In this document: one piece after another, positions 55,250 to 63,573 of the stretch | Layout of the letters: each line of letters opens with the position of its first letter | Numbering within the stretch: the first letter of the stretch is position 1 | From: Promethearchaeota archaeon | Lineage (GTDB): Archaea; Asgardarchaeota; Lokiarchaeia; Sigyniarchaeales; SOKP01 | NCBI GenBank assembly: GCA_019058365.1 | Contig: JAHPZE010000003.1 | Coordinates: forward strand, 62,001-126,000 | Length of the DNA: 64,000 nt | Reading direction: 5' to 3' | Program-made: the position numbers and the translations under genes | Notes under the pieces: generated by a model | The model's database searches: none | What the model was told of the DNA's origin: nothing | Seen by the model: only the letters and a program-made list of their open reading frames with translations

Positions 55250-56059
55250 ATGGAAGGAATAAGAATTATAAAACATAATAATATAACTGAAGAAGATTTT
55301 ATAAGACCTCTTTGTATTTTAGGAATGCCAGGAATTGCAGATGTTGGCAAATTTGCTTTAGATTCTCTTATCGGTCAGCTTGACGCTCAAAATTTAATTG
55401 ATATTATTTTTGATGATTATCCTGCTGGGGCAATTGTTGATGATAGTTTATTATCTGCTCCTAAAGCTGAAATTCTATATTGGAAAGACCCAAATGAATT
55501 AAGAGATCTTATCTTAATAACTGCTGACGCCCAAAGTCTCACTCCAAAAGGCATATATAAAATATCGAATTTTCTAAGTGAACTTATTCATCAGTACGGA
55601 ATAAAATTAATAGTGGCCTTAGGAGCATACCCAGTTAATACCAGAAAAATCACTTCTAACCTCCCAAGAATTTATCTTAGTTCAACAAATCAAGAGTTAT
55701 TAGACCATTATTTATTAGAAAATAATTGCCAAAAGATTCAAAAAGGAGTAATTATTGGTGCGAATGGTTTGATTCCGACATTAGCAAAAGCACGATTTAA
55801 TATTGATGGACTGGTTTTTCTTGCAGAAACTGATAATATTGCCATGATAAATGAAGATATTACAGATTTGAAAGCATCAATAACTCTTTTAGAAATGCTT
55901 AAAAAATCCTTCACATTACCGATTAAAAAGAAATACTCCTTGGAAAATATAGAAGAAATAACAAAGAATCTTCAAATTAAAAGAGATCAGTTAGAAAAAG
56001 ATCTCGATTCAATCCAACTTGTTGATACTGAAGATAAACGAAAATCATTATACATCTAA
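55250..56059 (+). CDS. PAC2-family proteasome assembly chaperone
   Basis: A 269-aa archaeal homologue of PAC2 (PF09754). PLCILGMPGIADVGKFALDSLIG is the N-terminal signature and QKGVIIGANGLIPTLAKARF the central loop, with a C-terminal helical tail. It would help assemble the 20S proteasome ring, and a possible PAC3/4-like gene lies at 59794. It is followed about 100 bp later by rpoP. Confidence 0.88.
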   Translation: MEGIRIIKHNNITEEDFIRPLCILGMPGIADVGKFALDSLIGQLDAQNLIDIIFDDYPAGAIVDDSLLSAPKAEILYWKDPNELRDLILITADAQSLTPKGIYKISNFLSELIHQYGIKLIVALGAYPVNTRKITSNLPRIYLSSTNQELLDHYLLENNCQKIQKGVIIGANGLIPTLAKARFNIDGLVFLAETDNIAMINEDITDLKASITLLEMLKKSFTLPIKKKYSLENIEEITKNLQIKRDQLEKDLDSIQLVDTEDKRKSLYI

Positions 56060-56157
56060 GGGCACTTTTTTTTGATAATCTCTTCTTGCTTGTAAATTAT
56101 TTTTTCTTAAAGGAATTAAGCAAAAAGTATTTTAATCATTGAGAATTTAATATAAGT

Positions 56158-56307
56158 ATGAAATATGTGTGTGCTCGGAAAAGTTGTGGGAAGGAAGTTA
56201 GCAAAAAAGAATTAAGTGCTCTTCCAGGTATTAAATGTTCTCACTGTGGATTTCGTATCTTATATAAGAAGCGCCCAGATGTTATAAAGCGAATTAAAGT
56301 TCGTTAG
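56158..56307 (+). CDS. rpoP: DNA-directed RNA polymerase subunit P (Rpb12-like)
   Basis: A 49-aa subunit. MKYVCARKSCGKEVSKKELS and GIKCSHCGFRILYKKRPDVI give the single zinc ribbon and the basic end typical of Rpb12/RpoP. It lies in the assembly platform of RNA polymerase. The length matches archaeal RpoP. It converges with the TFB gene, its functional partner in transcription. Confidence 0.93.
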   Translation: MKYVCARKSCGKEVSKKELSALPGIKCSHCGFRILYKKRPDVIKRIKVR

Positions 56308-56376
56308 GTCTTATTCTTTTTATTAAATGTATATTATATCTCAATATTTCTTAAAATTGAAAAGAAGAGAATTTTG

Positions 56377-57315
56377 TTAAATTTTTATTTCAAATTTCAA
56401 ATGATTAACTAGTTCCTTATATCGATTTCGGATAGTTGCTTCAGTAACTCCCGCTGCAATTGAGATTTCTTTCTGAGTACGCCTTTCTCCTTCTTGAATC
56501 GCAGCAACGTATAATGCGGCTCCTGCTAAACCTGTTGGAGCTTTTCCTGCTGTGATGCGATATTTGTTTGCAAGTTTTAAAATAGAAGCAGCTCTATTTT
56601 GAGTTTTTCCTGATAAGTTTAATTCGGCGCAAAACCGTGGAATAAAAAATATGGGAGAGGATACTTGTATGTTTAATCTAAGCTCATTTAAAATTAATCT
56701 ATAACATCGAGCAACTTTCTTTTTATCTACTGAAGCAAATTCTATGAAATCATCTAGAGTTTTTGGTATACTATTTAATCTACAAGACAAGTAAATTGAT
56801 GCAATTAACATTGCTTCAATTGATCTCCCTCTAATCAAATTTTTATTTGCCATTTTCCTATAAATATGTGCGGCAGATTCTTTTAAATCTTTAGAAAGGT
56901 TCAATTGAGAAGAAAATCTATCTAATTCATTCATTGCATATGCTAAATTTCTATCAATCGATTTATTAGTACGTGTTCTGACATGCCATTTCCTTAACCG
57001 ATAAACTTCAGCTTTCATTTTAGGACTTAAAGTCTTTCCAAATGCATCTTTATTCTTCCAACCTATCATAGTGCTTAATCCTTTATCGTGAAGTGTAAGT
57101 GTTGCAGGGGCACCTACTCTTACTTTTTTATTTGCCTCTTCTGATGTGAAAGCTCGCCATTCGGGACCTGCATCTATAGTTCTTTGACTTAATACTAAAC
57201 CACACACACCGCAAACTATCTCACCACGAGAATCATCTGAGATTAAATTTTCATTACCACATTCTGGGCATAAATTAAAAGTTTTTTGAGGGAATGAAAG
57301 ATCCAATAACGCCAA
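56377..57315 (-). CDS. tfb: Transcription initiation factor TFB
   Basis: A 312-aa TFIIB homologue. The N-terminal zinc ribbon (CPECGNENLIS and VCGVCGLVLSQ) is followed by the B-reader/linker (GPEWRAFTSEEANKKVRVGAP). Two cyclin folds follow (AYAMNELDRFSSQLNLSKDL and RFCAELNLSGKTQNRAASIL). The recognition helix TQKEISIAAGVTEATIRNRY contacts the BRE. It recruits RNA polymerase to TBP-bound promoters. Confidence 0.96.
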   Translation of the reverse strand: MALLDLSFPQKTFNLCPECGNENLISDDSRGEIVCGVCGLVLSQRTIDAGPEWRAFTSEEANKKVRVGAPATLTLHDKGLSTMIGWKNKDAFGKTLSPKMKAEVYRLRKWHVRTRTNKSIDRNLAYAMNELDRFSSQLNLSKDLKESAAHIYRKMANKNLIRGRSIEAMLIASIYLSCRLNSIPKTLDDFIEFASVDKKKVARCYRLILNELRLNIQVSSPIFFIPRFCAELNLSGKTQNRAASILKLANKYRITAGKAPTGLAGAALYVAAIQEGERRTQKEISIAAGVTEATIRNRYKELVNHLKFEIKI

Positions 57316-57474
57316 CCCTTTAAAAATTCTCTTCTTTAATTTTCATAATTAATCTAGCACATTTAAATGTTTGCGTTTTGAGGATTTATCCATTAATAAG
57401 AAACTTAATTTTTCATTTTTGAATTTTCGATTAGATCGAAAAATTTTAATAAGTTCATTGTTTCACTTAATATA

Positions 57475-57948
57475 ATGCGACATTATTATAAAGCACATGG
57501 AAAGCATTGCTATCTTCGCTCTTTTCAATCAAAATGTCCAAAGTGTAATGCTGATGTTTTATATTGGGAATGTACTCATGGATGTAAAGTCTTTTTTGAA
57601 TATCCCCCTTATGGAAAATTGGTGAGACATTTTTGTCGGTATCATAAGGGTTCACTTAATGTAAAGAAAAAATTTCATGTTATTGTTAAAAAATCAAAAG
57701 GACTGCTAGAAAATCAATCTCCAAGTTGTCCCATATGTGGGAAGTTATTTAGAAATAGTATTAGTTTAGAAAATCATTTGGAAAATTTAAAAAAAAATGA
57801 TATTAATCATAAACTTTTTTTTGAGAATAGAATTTCCTTTGAAAATGAACATAAAGTAAGTATTAAAAAAGATTTGGAGCACATTAAATCTCGTGATCAA
57901 TCGTGTTTTGGTAAAATTAATTTAAAAAAAGAGAAAAAAATTGGTTAA
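57475..57948 (+). CDS. Multi-zinc-finger protein
   Basis: A 157-aa protein. CPKCNADVLYWECTHGCKV and GKLVRHFCRYHKGS make an unusual finger, and CPICGKLFRNSISLENHLENL is close to a C2H2 finger. The rest is basic and charged. C2H2-like fingers are uncommon in archaea but recur in Asgard genomes. A nucleic-acid or chromatin role is likely (inference). It is divergent from tfb. Confidence 0.7.
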   Translation: MRHYYKAHGKHCYLRSFQSKCPKCNADVLYWECTHGCKVFFEYPPYGKLVRHFCRYHKGSLNVKKKFHVIVKKSKGLLENQSPSCPICGKLFRNSISLENHLENLKKNDINHKLFFENRISFENEHKVSIKKDLEHIKSRDQSCFGKINLKKEKKIG

Positions 57949-58060
57949 AATTATCTATAGATAAATTTTTAATAAATTAGTATATAATTATTTTATAATA
58001 AAACTTAATGATTTTAGACATTATTTTATTTTAAAATTCCCAAAAGAAAGAGGAAAAAAA

Positions 58061-58696
58061 ATGCCAGTAGATCCCGCAACCGCAGTTTACAATTTGATGC
58101 ATTCAGATCCTAATATTATCGCAGCTGTAGTAATTAAAGGAAGAGATGTTATTTATACAACAGATAATTGGGATATTAGCGGAGATGTTGATAGAGTAGT
58201 ATCAAGTTGGACTGGCCAAAATGCTCAATTCATAATAGTTTCTGGAGTAAAATATTCAGTATTGCAAATGGAGACTGAACGTTTAGTTGCTATATCTTTA
58301 AAAGGTGAAGGAAGTATATGTGCAGCAAAAGATGAAGAGCATAAACTTATATGCTATCTTCAACCAGATGGAGATGCCCGTGGAGCTATAATGGATGTTC
58401 AAAGAGCAGTAGGGACTATGCGCACACAAGGACCATATATGGATGTTGGCACTCAAATGGGGGAAACAACGGTTCAGATGAGTGGTATTGCTTCTACGGA
58501 GGTCATAGCTTCAGCAGGGACTGTTTCCAGTGTAGATCTTCAATTGAAAGGTGAAATACAATCGTTTTTAGACTGGATTAAAGATACTGAAGGTTTAGCG
58601 GGTTATATAAATTATTATCTTCAACAAAACAATACTCAAATAATTTCTGAGTTATCAAGAATTTATAATAACCTAAGACAGATTTTTGGTGTTTAA
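58061..58696 (+). CDS. Roadblock/LC7-like protein
   Basis: A 211-aa protein. Residues 1-95 alternate strands and helices in a roadblock pattern: PNIIAAVVIKGRDVIYTTDNWD, then FIIVSGVKYSVLQMETERLVAISLKGEGSI. Roadblock domains bind small GTPases, which are plentiful here. A Gly/Ser/Thr-rich linker (about 135-165) and a C-terminal helix pair follow. The purine-rich GAAAGAGG before the ATG is a plausible ribosome site. Confidence 0.75.
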   Translation: MPVDPATAVYNLMHSDPNIIAAVVIKGRDVIYTTDNWDISGDVDRVVSSWTGQNAQFIIVSGVKYSVLQMETERLVAISLKGEGSICAAKDEEHKLICYLQPDGDARGAIMDVQRAVGTMRTQGPYMDVGTQMGETTVQMSGIASTEVIASAGTVSSVDLQLKGEIQSFLDWIKDTEGLAGYINYYLQQNNTQIISELSRIYNNLRQIFGV

Positions 58697-58887
58697 GTAA
58701 AACATTAATCAAGAATAGTTCTTCTAACAATTGTTATTTATCGATATATTCGATACTTAGTTTATACTTAAATTTTTATCCGGATTTTTATAATTACAAA
58801 TAGAAATCATATTTTCAATTTCAAAAGATATAAATTTTTTAATATTATAGGTGATCTTAATAATTAGACAACTCAAAATTTCAACAA

Positions 58888-59391
58888 GTGAGATTTTTGG
58901 CTAAAAAGAAAATAATTAAGGAGAATAAACCGACTATTTTAAAAAAACCAAAGAGTAAGAGTACGCGGGAAGAAATGAAAAAGAAAAAACTCGCTAAAAA
59001 ACCATTAAAAAAAGAAGAAGAATTAAAAACTGAATATTCATCAAACCTTGAGCTTGAATTAGATATCCCAATTGTTCCTGAAGCACCTAAGAAAAAAGAG
59101 AAGTTAACATTAGCTACTTCTAATTTATCTACTGATGTATTAGCAAGAATGAAAAAAATTGAATCGCCTGATATTAAAGTAGTATTAGTAAATTGTGAGA
59201 GATGTAAAGCTGTTATCCCCATTCCTATTCCAAAAAAAACAATATTACAATCAGAATTACCCGTAGTTCCTATAAGTTATGTTCATAAAAATTTGCAGAA
59301 AGAAGATCAACATTGTTTAACAGTCCATCTTGATCATGATTTTGATATTCGAAGACAGAGAATATCTGATGTAGTTATATCTTCAGATTAA
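58888..59391 (+). CDS. Lys-rich protein with a C-terminal Cys/His module
   Basis: A 167-aa protein starting at GTG. The first half is strongly basic and low-complexity (STREEMKKKKLAKKPLKKEE). The second half is a globular module with CERCKAVIPIPIPKK and CLTVHLDHDFDIRRQ, which could bind a metal through two Cys, a third Cys and His. It directly follows the roadblock gene on the same strand. I do not recognise the family. Confidence 0.6.
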   Translation: MRFLAKKKIIKENKPTILKKPKSKSTREEMKKKKLAKKPLKKEEELKTEYSSNLELELDIPIVPEAPKKKEKLTLATSNLSTDVLARMKKIESPDIKVVLVNCERCKAVIPIPIPKKTILQSELPVVPISYVHKNLQKEDQHCLTVHLDHDFDIRRQRISDVVISSD

Positions 59392-59405
59392 AACTTAATA
59401 AAATC

Positions 59406-59633
59406 TCATAAGATAAAAATAATTAAGAAAGCAATTAAAACAGGAATAACACATAAACAGCATAAAAATCCATACCAACTCTTTTTCCAATCAATATATG
59501 TATTAGGGTTCAAGATTACTTGACAATTAGGACAATATTTTTGTTTTTGATCTACAATTTGTACTCCACAATTATAACAAATATTTATTCCGCTATTGAA
59601 TTTTTTATAGTTTTTACCCTCGATTTTTAACAC
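59406..59633 (-). CDS. Zinc-ribbon membrane miniprotein
   Basis: A 75-aa protein. A zinc ribbon (CYNCGVQIVDQ and YCPNCQVIL) is followed by one membrane helix (FLCCLCVIPVLIAFLIIFIL). The ribbon would face the cytoplasm. Several proteins in this window pair a zinc ribbon with a tail or helix. Function unknown. Confidence 0.7.
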   Translation of the reverse strand: MLKIEGKNYKKFNSGINICYNCGVQIVDQKQKYCPNCQVILNPNTYIDWKKSWYGFLCCLCVIPVLIAFLIIFIL

Positions 59634-59793
59634 TTTAGACTTTCTTTAGAATTCAATTATTGAGATAATAACATATTATTATTTGCTATTTAAATATAAT
59701 TTTTAAATATAATTAAATAATATAAGCATTGTTGTACTACAGTATCTATTTTTATTGTATAATTAAAATCTAAAAGCACAATTATTTATAAAA

Positions 59794-60159
59794 ATGAAAT
59801 CCATAGCTGAAGACAATATAGAAATTGATGAAATTACAATATACTTAAACCTTTTTAAATTACATAAGAGTTTTCTATTATTAATTTCTGATCAACCAAA
59901 TATGGGGATCGGGAATATAACTTTAGGAAGTCCTCCAGCAATTAAAGGATTAAAATCATTAACAGCTTCTTATAATTTATTTGGTGTGGATAAAAAATTG
60001 ATGAGTACTATTATAGCTGAAAGAGCTGCAAATATACTTAAGGCACCAGTACTTCTTCTTTTATTTTTAAAGAGTAAAAAGAGTGATGATGAAATATTAA
60101 AACCTTTAGTGAATTTTCTAAATAATACTTTAAAAAAAGTACTTGAAAATTTGGAATAA
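59794..60159 (+). CDS. Small alpha/beta protein, possibly PAC3/PAC4-like
   Basis: A 121-aa protein with the core KLHKSFLLLISDQPNMGIGNITLG, ASYNLFGVDKKLMSTIIAERAANIL and APVLLLLFLKSK. The strand-helix order and size resemble the PAC3/PAC4 chaperones of eukaryotic proteasome assembly. I hold this only as a hypothesis; the PAC2-family gene at 55250 gives some support. It ends at the 3' end of tRNA-Leu on the other strand. Confidence 0.5.
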   Translation: MKSIAEDNIEIDEITIYLNLFKLHKSFLLLISDQPNMGIGNITLGSPPAIKGLKSLTASYNLFGVDKKLMSTIIAERAANILKAPVLLLLFLKSKKSDDEILKPLVNFLNNTLKKVLENLE

Positions 60160-60321
60160 TGCAGGGAGTGGGATTCGAACCCACGAAGAGCTATCTCACC
60201 GGATATCTCATTAGTTATTATGTTAATCAACGGATAATATAATAATCAGATCTTGAGTCCGGTTATTGAGGATTATTTTCCAAAAAAGTCCGGCACCGTT
60301 GACCAACTTGGTTATCCCTGC
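60160..60321 (-). tRNA. tRNA-Leu (anticodon CAA) with two introns
   Basis: The mature 84-nt tRNA has acceptor GCAGGGA/TCCCTGC, discriminator A, anticodon arm CCGGA-CTCAAGA-TCCGG and a long variable arm (GAG-ATAG-CTC), as in class II tRNAs. A 47-nt intron (60205-60251) is at 37/38 with a canonical BHB: CTCA/TGAG helix, AGA and ATA bulges. A second, 31-nt insertion (about 60263-60293) begins with a duplicate of CCGGACT and must also be removed. Its 4-bp CCGG/CCGG helix with ACT bulges could be a second, less typical BHB. Confidence 0.88.
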
Positions 60322-60435
60322 TTGAAGAAATATTCATTATTTTATATATTCATTAAATAAAATTATTATTTTAATTTTTATCAAAATTATCAAAATCCAA
60401 AAAAAGTACTAATAAGTGCTAAGTTCACATCAAAT

Positions 60436-60672
60436 TTAAGCAAAAAATCCCGGTATTATCATTATTAACATCATTACAACTAACATCACTATTAAAAAAA
60501 CGCATTGTAATCTTCCTTTTTTCTTCTGTTTTCTTTCTTTGTTAAGATAATTATCCCGACAAGCTTGACTACAAAATTTCTTATCAGTAGGCATTGCTTT
60601 GCCACATATTGGACAATGACTATGGGGTCCCCATTTTTTTTTTATTTGATCTTTCCATGAAGATTGAGACAT
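60436..60672 (-). CDS. DUF2116-like zinc-ribbon membrane protein
   Basis: A 78-aa protein. HSHCPICGKAMPTDKKFCSQACRDNYLNK is the DUF2116 ribbon (CPIC, CSQAC). A basic stretch leads into one C-terminal membrane helix (CVFLIVMLVVMMLIMIIPGFF). It is widespread and uncharacterised in archaea. It lies between tRNA-Leu and the UMP kinase, on the same strand as the kinase. Confidence 0.85.
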   Translation of the reverse strand: MSQSSWKDQIKKKWGPHSHCPICGKAMPTDKKFCSQACRDNYLNKERKQKKKGRLQCVFLIVMLVVMMLIMIIPGFFA

Positions 60673-60746
60673 TTTTTCACTCGAGCTTAAGAGGGTTAAT
60701 ATAGGATAATAAAAATTAGAAGATTAAAATAATTTATCAAAGATTT

Positions 60747-61472
60747 TCATTCAGTTATAGTGGTACAAGTTATATTTTCGTCACCATTCCAATATTTTTC
60801 AAATTCTTTTAGATCTTTACCAGACATAACTCTAATATGAAGTTTACTTCTTTTTAAAATTTGTAAAGATACTGCATCAAAAATGCGATATTCCCCGGCT
60901 GCTGCTTGCTTATCATCGTGTAGATTTAATATAATTTCTTGTAAATCAGCATAAGTTAAGTGTTTCAACAATTTAGCATCATTAAATTTCTTTGGATCTT
61001 TATCATAAATACCTTCCACATCAGTAAGAACCACTAACTCTTCAGCTGTTATAAATTCAGCTACTTCGAGAGCAACCGAGGTTGTAGATTGCCCAGGTTG
61101 TAATCCTCCCATTATAATAATTTTTCCAAAAAGCAATGCTGTAGAGAGTTCTTCTATTGATTTTGGGACTAAAGGATAAGCGATATCTTGAAACGCAGAT
61201 ATGAGTAATTTAGCATTTATTCGAGACAGATCAATTCCAAATGTGTCACACAATGCTTCATTCCCTTGAAAATATCTTACTATATTTATATATTCTCTTG
61301 CAATTTCTCCACCACCGCAAACAATAACATGATATCCGGAGTATTTCTTTTTTTTTAAGATTCGACAGAAATTTTGAATTTTTTCCTTATTAAGTTCTTT
61401 ATCTTCAGTAAATAATAATGACCCCCCGATTTTTATGACAGTATTTCTATCTTTCATAATATTTTCATTCAA
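60747..61472 (-). CDS. pyrH: Uridylate kinase (archaeal amino-acid-kinase family)
   Basis: A 241-aa kinase converting UMP to UDP. TVIKIGGSLLF is the phosphate loop, VIVCGGGEIAREYI the second Gly loop, IIMGGLQPGQSTTSVALEVAEF the nucleotide site and LTDVEGIYDKDPKKF the Asp-containing ATP site. These match archaeal PyrH, which differs from the bacterial hexamer in allostery. It is divergent from pantoate kinase. Confidence 0.9.
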   Translation of the reverse strand: MNENIMKDRNTVIKIGGSLLFTEDKELNKEKIQNFCRILKKKKYSGYHVIVCGGGEIAREYINIVRYFQGNEALCDTFGIDLSRINAKLLISAFQDIAYPLVPKSIEELSTALLFGKIIIMGGLQPGQSTTSVALEVAEFITAEELVVLTDVEGIYDKDPKKFNDAKLLKHLTYADLQEIILNLHDDKQAAAGEYRIFDAVSLQILKRSKLHIRVMSGKDLKEFEKYWNGDENITCTTITE

Positions 61473-61523
61473 ATTTTCTTTGTATTAATATATAGTTAAT
61501 TTGGTAATTTAAGTTACTTTAGA

Positions 61524-62489
61524 ATGAAATTTAATAAATTTAAAAAAATTATAGTCGAAGTTCCTCACAGAATATCTGGATTTTTTGAAATAGTTGATCA
61601 AATTAACGGTGTAAAAATCAAGGATCCCGTGAGGATTGGATCTCGAGGTGCAGGGTTTTGTGTCAATGCAATAGGTAAAACGGAGATTAAAGCTCAAGTT
61701 ATTGGTAATAATAATGATAATGAGATTGAGATTTATATTAATGACGAAAAAGTAAACCAGAAGGCAGAAACGACATACTTTATTATCGATTATTTAAAAA
61801 ATTATATTAAAAAATCACATAAAATAAGAATTAATCACTCTTTTGAACTACCTGTTGGATGTGGTTACGGAGCTAGTGGTTCTGGGGCACTGGGAACCAT
61901 ATTTGGTTTAGATTATTTGTTTAATTTAAAATTAACATATTTAGAAAAGGGAAAGATAGCACATATTGCCGAGGTTGTAAAAAGAACGGGTTTAGGAACT
62001 GTTTGTGGGCAATTAAATGGAGGAATGGGAATCTTGATAGAACCGGGATTCCCATGTGTCTATGAGAGGATCCAAGTACCACAAAATTTAAAAATTATAT
62101 GTGGATCATTTGGAGTTATTCATACAAAATCAATATTGACAAATCCAATTTTAAATATAAAAATTAAAGAAGCGGGTAATGAAGCCCTGAAGAGATTAAA
62201 AATAGATCCAAATATTAAAACATTTATCGAAACATCCATAGAGTTCGTGAAGCAGACTGAAATTCTTGATATTCTAGATTTATCAAAAATAAAAGAATTA
62301 ATTGAAAATTTGAACAAATTAAACATAATTGGTGCTAGTATGAATCAGTTGGGTCGTTCAGTTTATGCAATATGTAGAAAAGAAGGAGAAAAGGAGGTTT
62401 TAAGTTTATTGGAATCGTATAAACCTGAAATTAACATCTTTATCACATCTATTCATGAAAATTCATCAATTAAGTTGAAGAATAAATAA
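61524..62489 (+). CDS. Pantoate kinase (archaeal GHMP kinase)
   Basis: A 321-aa GHMP-family enzyme phosphorylating pantoate to 4-phosphopantoate. PHRISGFFEIVDQI is the archaeal PoK N-terminal motif. LPVGCGYGASGSGALGTIFGL is the GHMP phosphate loop, and TGLGTVCGQLNGGMGILIEPG is the second signature. It supplies the substrate for the phosphopantothenate synthetase at 39410. Confidence 0.92.
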   Translation: MKFNKFKKIIVEVPHRISGFFEIVDQINGVKIKDPVRIGSRGAGFCVNAIGKTEIKAQVIGNNNDNEIEIYINDEKVNQKAETTYFIIDYLKNYIKKSHKIRINHSFELPVGCGYGASGSGALGTIFGLDYLFNLKLTYLEKGKIAHIAEVVKRTGLGTVCGQLNGGMGILIEPGFPCVYERIQVPQNLKIICGSFGVIHTKSILTNPILNIKIKEAGNEALKRLKIDPNIKTFIETSIEFVKQTEILDILDLSKIKELIENLNKLNIIGASMNQLGRSVYAICRKEGEKEVLSLLESYKPEINIFITSIHENSSIKLKNK

Positions 62490-62576
62490 AATTTTTTTAT
62501 TTACATATTCTTACAGTGAATCGGAAATATTTCAATTAAGATTTTTTAATTATTTTAAAGAATGAAATAAATTTTC

Positions 62577-63311
62577 CTATTTTTTGTATAATTCTGTTTT
62601 TAACTCCTCAATAAGATGTGCTTTAATTACTCCATCATTTCTATCATAACCTTCACACACTACAGTTCTTACTCCGATAATATCTGGTGAAATATCATTT
62701 ATTAAAGGAATATCTTTCTTCCTTAAATTCCCCGCTAATGCAACTTCAAGATCATATTCTTTCGCTTTATCTTTAAATTGAATTAATTGATCAAAATTCA
62801 GAAAATCAAATATTCCTTTTCCATCTTTAATGTAAGTATCAAGCATGGCAATATCAGATCTGGATTCTGATGCGATAGTAGGAATACTCATAAATTCTGG
62901 TGAGGATTCCATTCGTATACGATCTGCATATCCCGCTGCAACAATTTTAATATTTTCATTATATTCTCTTACTGCTTTAACAACCTTTTTCATTAAGTAT
63001 ATAGCATCTTTTTCGTTTTTAGGCCCTTTTAATCCAATTTTTATTATATCTGCGCCAGATACTGCTGCTCCTAAAGCGGCTAATGATGCTGAACCGGGTA
63101 GATTCGGAAAATCTCCAATTGTAGCACTTAATAATTGAAAACTCCGGTTGGGAATTAAAAACTTCATTTCTTTAATAATCCAAGGAAAATTTGCTCCTAA
63201 TGACCCCTCCGCTGGATTTTTACAATCAATATAATCTACTTGACTAGCAATAACAATTTTTGCTTCTTCAATCGTTTTAGGACTAATTAAAAGTTTGATA
63301 TTATGGGGCAT
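62577..63311 (-). CDS. mfnB: (5-formylfuran-3-yl)methyl phosphate synthase
   Basis: A 244-aa TIM-barrel enzyme (DUF556) that makes the furan precursor of methanofuran from two glyceraldehyde-3-phosphates. ISPKTIEEAKIVIASQVDYIDCKNPAEGSLGANFPWII is the signature with the catalytic Lys in DCKNP. KIGLKGPKNEKDAIYL and VAAGYADRIRMESSPE follow. Methanofuran is used as a C1 carrier by methanogens and many non-methanogenic archaea, so this does not imply methanogenesis. Confidence 0.92.
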   Translation of the reverse strand: MPHNIKLLISPKTIEEAKIVIASQVDYIDCKNPAEGSLGANFPWIIKEMKFLIPNRSFQLLSATIGDFPNLPGSASLAALGAAVSGADIIKIGLKGPKNEKDAIYLMKKVVKAVREYNENIKIVAAGYADRIRMESSPEFMSIPTIASESRSDIAMLDTYIKDGKGIFDFLNFDQLIQFKDKAKEYDLEVALAGNLRKKDIPLINDISPDIIGVRTVVCEGYDRNDGVIKAHLIEELKTELYKK

Positions 63312-63573
63312 TTTGTATCTAATTATAATGTAAAAATATTAAAAAATTTAATTAGGATTGAAATTTAGAAAGTTGGTTCATTTTAAAAAATTGACAAGTT
63401 TACTACTATTGTTCATAGTTATTCTTTATACTGTTTAAGGAGAAAAATATTACTTAAATTTATGATTTATAAAAGGAATAATAAAATCCAAAACATTTAT
63501 TTTTGTATAATTTTATATAAAAATTTATATTAAATCATTTTTATTAAATACAAAAAACAATTTCGAATTTATT

